Source of the DNA: Chloroflexota bacterium
Lineage (GTDB): Bacteria > Chloroflexota > Dehalococcoidia > Lucifugimonadales > JADFKI01
DNA length: 14,743 nt
Assembly: GCA_022565015.1 (NCBI GenBank)
Contig: JADFKI010000058.1
Span: forward strand, 1-14,743
Direction: 5' to 3'
Every line of letters starts with the position of its first letter. The stretch's first letter is position 1. Positions 13,580 to 14,743 of this stretch are shown here, one piece after another. Both the position numbers and the translations under genes were made by a program. The notes below the pieces were generated by a model. It searched no databases and was not told the DNA's origin. It was given only the letters and a program-made list of their open reading frames with translations.

Positions 13580-14743
13580 CTAGCGGCCTCTGCACAGGTC
13601 TATAGCCAGCGCCATCATGATCTTCGTGCCGCTTATCAGGCTCTTGATGCCGACCGACTCGTCGGTGCCGTGGGCCTTGCTGAGCATCGGGTCGTCGTCG
13701 GGATGGGACCCGTTGAAGCCGTAGGTCGTCACCCCCAGCGGCCTCGTGAACCTTGAGTCCGTGAACCCGTTGCTGATGGCCGGCACCCACTGAACGTCGT
13801 CGTGATTCAGGGCCTTGGCCGTCGCGTCCTTGATGCTGTCGGCCAGGCGGGACTCGAACTGGGACGAGTTGGGAACGGCCATGTAGTCGATCTCGTAGCT
13901 TATGCCGGGGATGCCCTCCAGGGTCTTGTCCAGCTCCGACCGAAGATAGTCCTCGTTCTGGAACGGCAGCGTCCTGACGTCGCACGTCAGCCGTATCGTC
14001 TCGGGCACGCTGTTGGACTTGATGCCGCCTCTGATCATCGTCGGCGTGATGGTCATTCGGGAAAGCGCCCGCAGCATTGATGCTAGCCTGGGGTTCGTTG
14101 GTTGAAGCTCCGCTATTATCTCCTCGATGTTTTCCGAGGACGGCTTGTGCTCGATGGCAAATGTCGAGAGGTGGTCGAATATCTGCGTCGAGGCGTCCAA
14201 TTCCGGCTCGTAAGCCTCTAACCGCTGTAGCACCCGGTTCAGGCGGTACATGGCGTTCGTTCCCTGCCAGGGTACGGACGCGTGGGCGCTGGTGCCCTTC
14301 ACTTCTATCTCCACCTGGAGCCTCCCCTTCTCGCCTACGCCGAGGAGATACGTGAGGCCGCTGGGCGAGTCGATGGGAGTTCCGCCTCCCTCGTTCACGG
14401 CGAAGGGCGCCGTGATCTTGTCGGGATGGTTTTCGGCCAGCCAGCCAAAGCCGTACCTGCCGCCGTGCTCTTCGTCCGCACCCGACGCCAGCACCAGCGT
14501 GTCGCCGAACTGGATTCCGTTGCGCTTCAGCAGGCGGAAGGCGTAAAGCTGGGCGGTCAGCAGCCCCTTGCAGTCGGACGCGCCGCGGCCGTACACACGC
14601 CCGTCGGCCACGGTCGCCGAAAAGGGCGGAAAGCGCCACTTGTCCTCCTCTTCGACGGGAACCACGTCGGTATGCGACATGAGCATGAGGCCATTCTCGC
14701 CCGAGTCCCCGGGCAGGCGGGCGATGATATTTCCCCGGTTTGG
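13580..14743 (-). CDS. M20-family zinc metallopeptidase/deacylase, 5'-truncated
   Basis: The frame stays open to the window edge (reading NIIARLPGDSGENGL before the first in-window Met at 14686), so the start lies outside. The visible 387 residues include the metal and catalytic residues of di-zinc M20 enzymes: SHTDVVP (His24), GRGASDCKG (bridging Asp57), ADEEHGG (Glu91 base, Glu92 ligand), NEGGG (Glu118), the dimerisation-domain His154 in GTSAHASVPW, and AHGTDESV (His358 ligand). The family includes carboxypeptidases, ArgE/DapE deacylases and aminoacylases, so the substrate is not assigned. Cys replaces the more usual Met in GRGAxDMKG. It converges on the enolase-superfamily gene with a 43-bp gap and no visible terminator. 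Confidence 0.93.
   Translation of the reverse strand, partial: PNRGNIIARLPGDSGENGLMLMSHTDVVPVEEEDKWRFPPFSATVADGRVYGRGASDCKGLLTAQLYAFRLLKRNGIQFGDTLVLASGADEEHGGRYGFGWLAENHPDKITAPFAVNEGGGTPIDSPSGLTYLLGVGEKGRLQVEIEVKGTSAHASVPWQGTNAMYRLNRVLQRLEAYEPELDASTQIFDHLSTFAIEHKPSSENIEEIIAELQPTNPRLASMLRALSRMTITPTMIRGGIKSNSVPETIRLTCDVRTLPFQNEDYLRSELDKTLEGIPGISYEIDYMAVPNSSQFESRLADSIKDATAKALNHDDVQWVPAISNGFTDSRFTRPLGVTTYGFNGSHPDDDPMLSKAHGTDESVGIKSLISGTKIMMALAIDLCRGR

Overview
The window is GC-rich bacterial DNA with tightly packed genes. The family mix fits Chloroflexota, probably a Dehalococcoidia / SAR202-like lineage: a luciferase-like flavin/F420 oxidoreductase fused by overlap to an enolase-superfamily gene, a molybdenum hydroxylase with an SDR partner, a PAC2-family protein and an isolated divergent FtsZ. 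This placement is an inference from gene content; there is no rRNA or other marker here.

Layout. (1) 1-256: 3' end of a type 1 copper protein (cupredoxin). (2) 257-584: AT-richer gap with a small inverted repeat and a possible promoter. (3) 585-2105, plus: otsA, trehalose-6-phosphate synthase. It runs tail-to-tail into otsB and overlaps it by 26 bp. (4) 7605 down to 2080, minus: an operon-like run SDR > [2Fe-2S] subunit > molybdopterin subunit > FAD subunit > otsB. The junctions are a GTGA overlap, a 7-bp gap, a 156-bp gap holding a duplicated 46-bp repeat, and a 15-bp gap. (5) 7606-7800: divergent control region. A minus-strand extended -10 serves the SDR operon. A good plus-strand promoter carries a perfect GAAC-N4-GTTC inverted repeat (LexA/SOS-box-like) between its -35 and -10. 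(6) 7801-9328, plus: a small SH3-like hypothetical protein, then a divergent ftsZ. (7) 11262 down to 9387, minus: PAC2-family protein, then an alpha/beta hydrolase. (8) 11423-13536, plus: LLM-class oxidoreductase and enolase-superfamily enzyme sharing a TTGA overlap, with a 16-bp perfect palindrome at the junction. (9) 13580-14743, minus: M20 metallopeptidase, 5' end outside the window.

How the genes work together. OtsA and OtsB make trehalose from a nucleotide sugar and glucose-6-phosphate, but they lie in opposite transcription units, so their expression may be set separately. The three hydroxylase subunits should form one S-L-M complex: substrate oxidised at Mo, electrons through two [2Fe-2S] clusters to FAD, with an extra Cys4 loop in the FAD subunit like that of PaoB / 4-hydroxybenzoyl-CoA reductase. 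The SDR may handle an alcohol/carbonyl step on the same substrate. The LLM-enolase pair looks like a two-step catabolic cassette. The most interesting possibility is a DNA-damage-responsive promoter driving a small unknown protein plus an FtsZ paralog. This rests on motif reading only.
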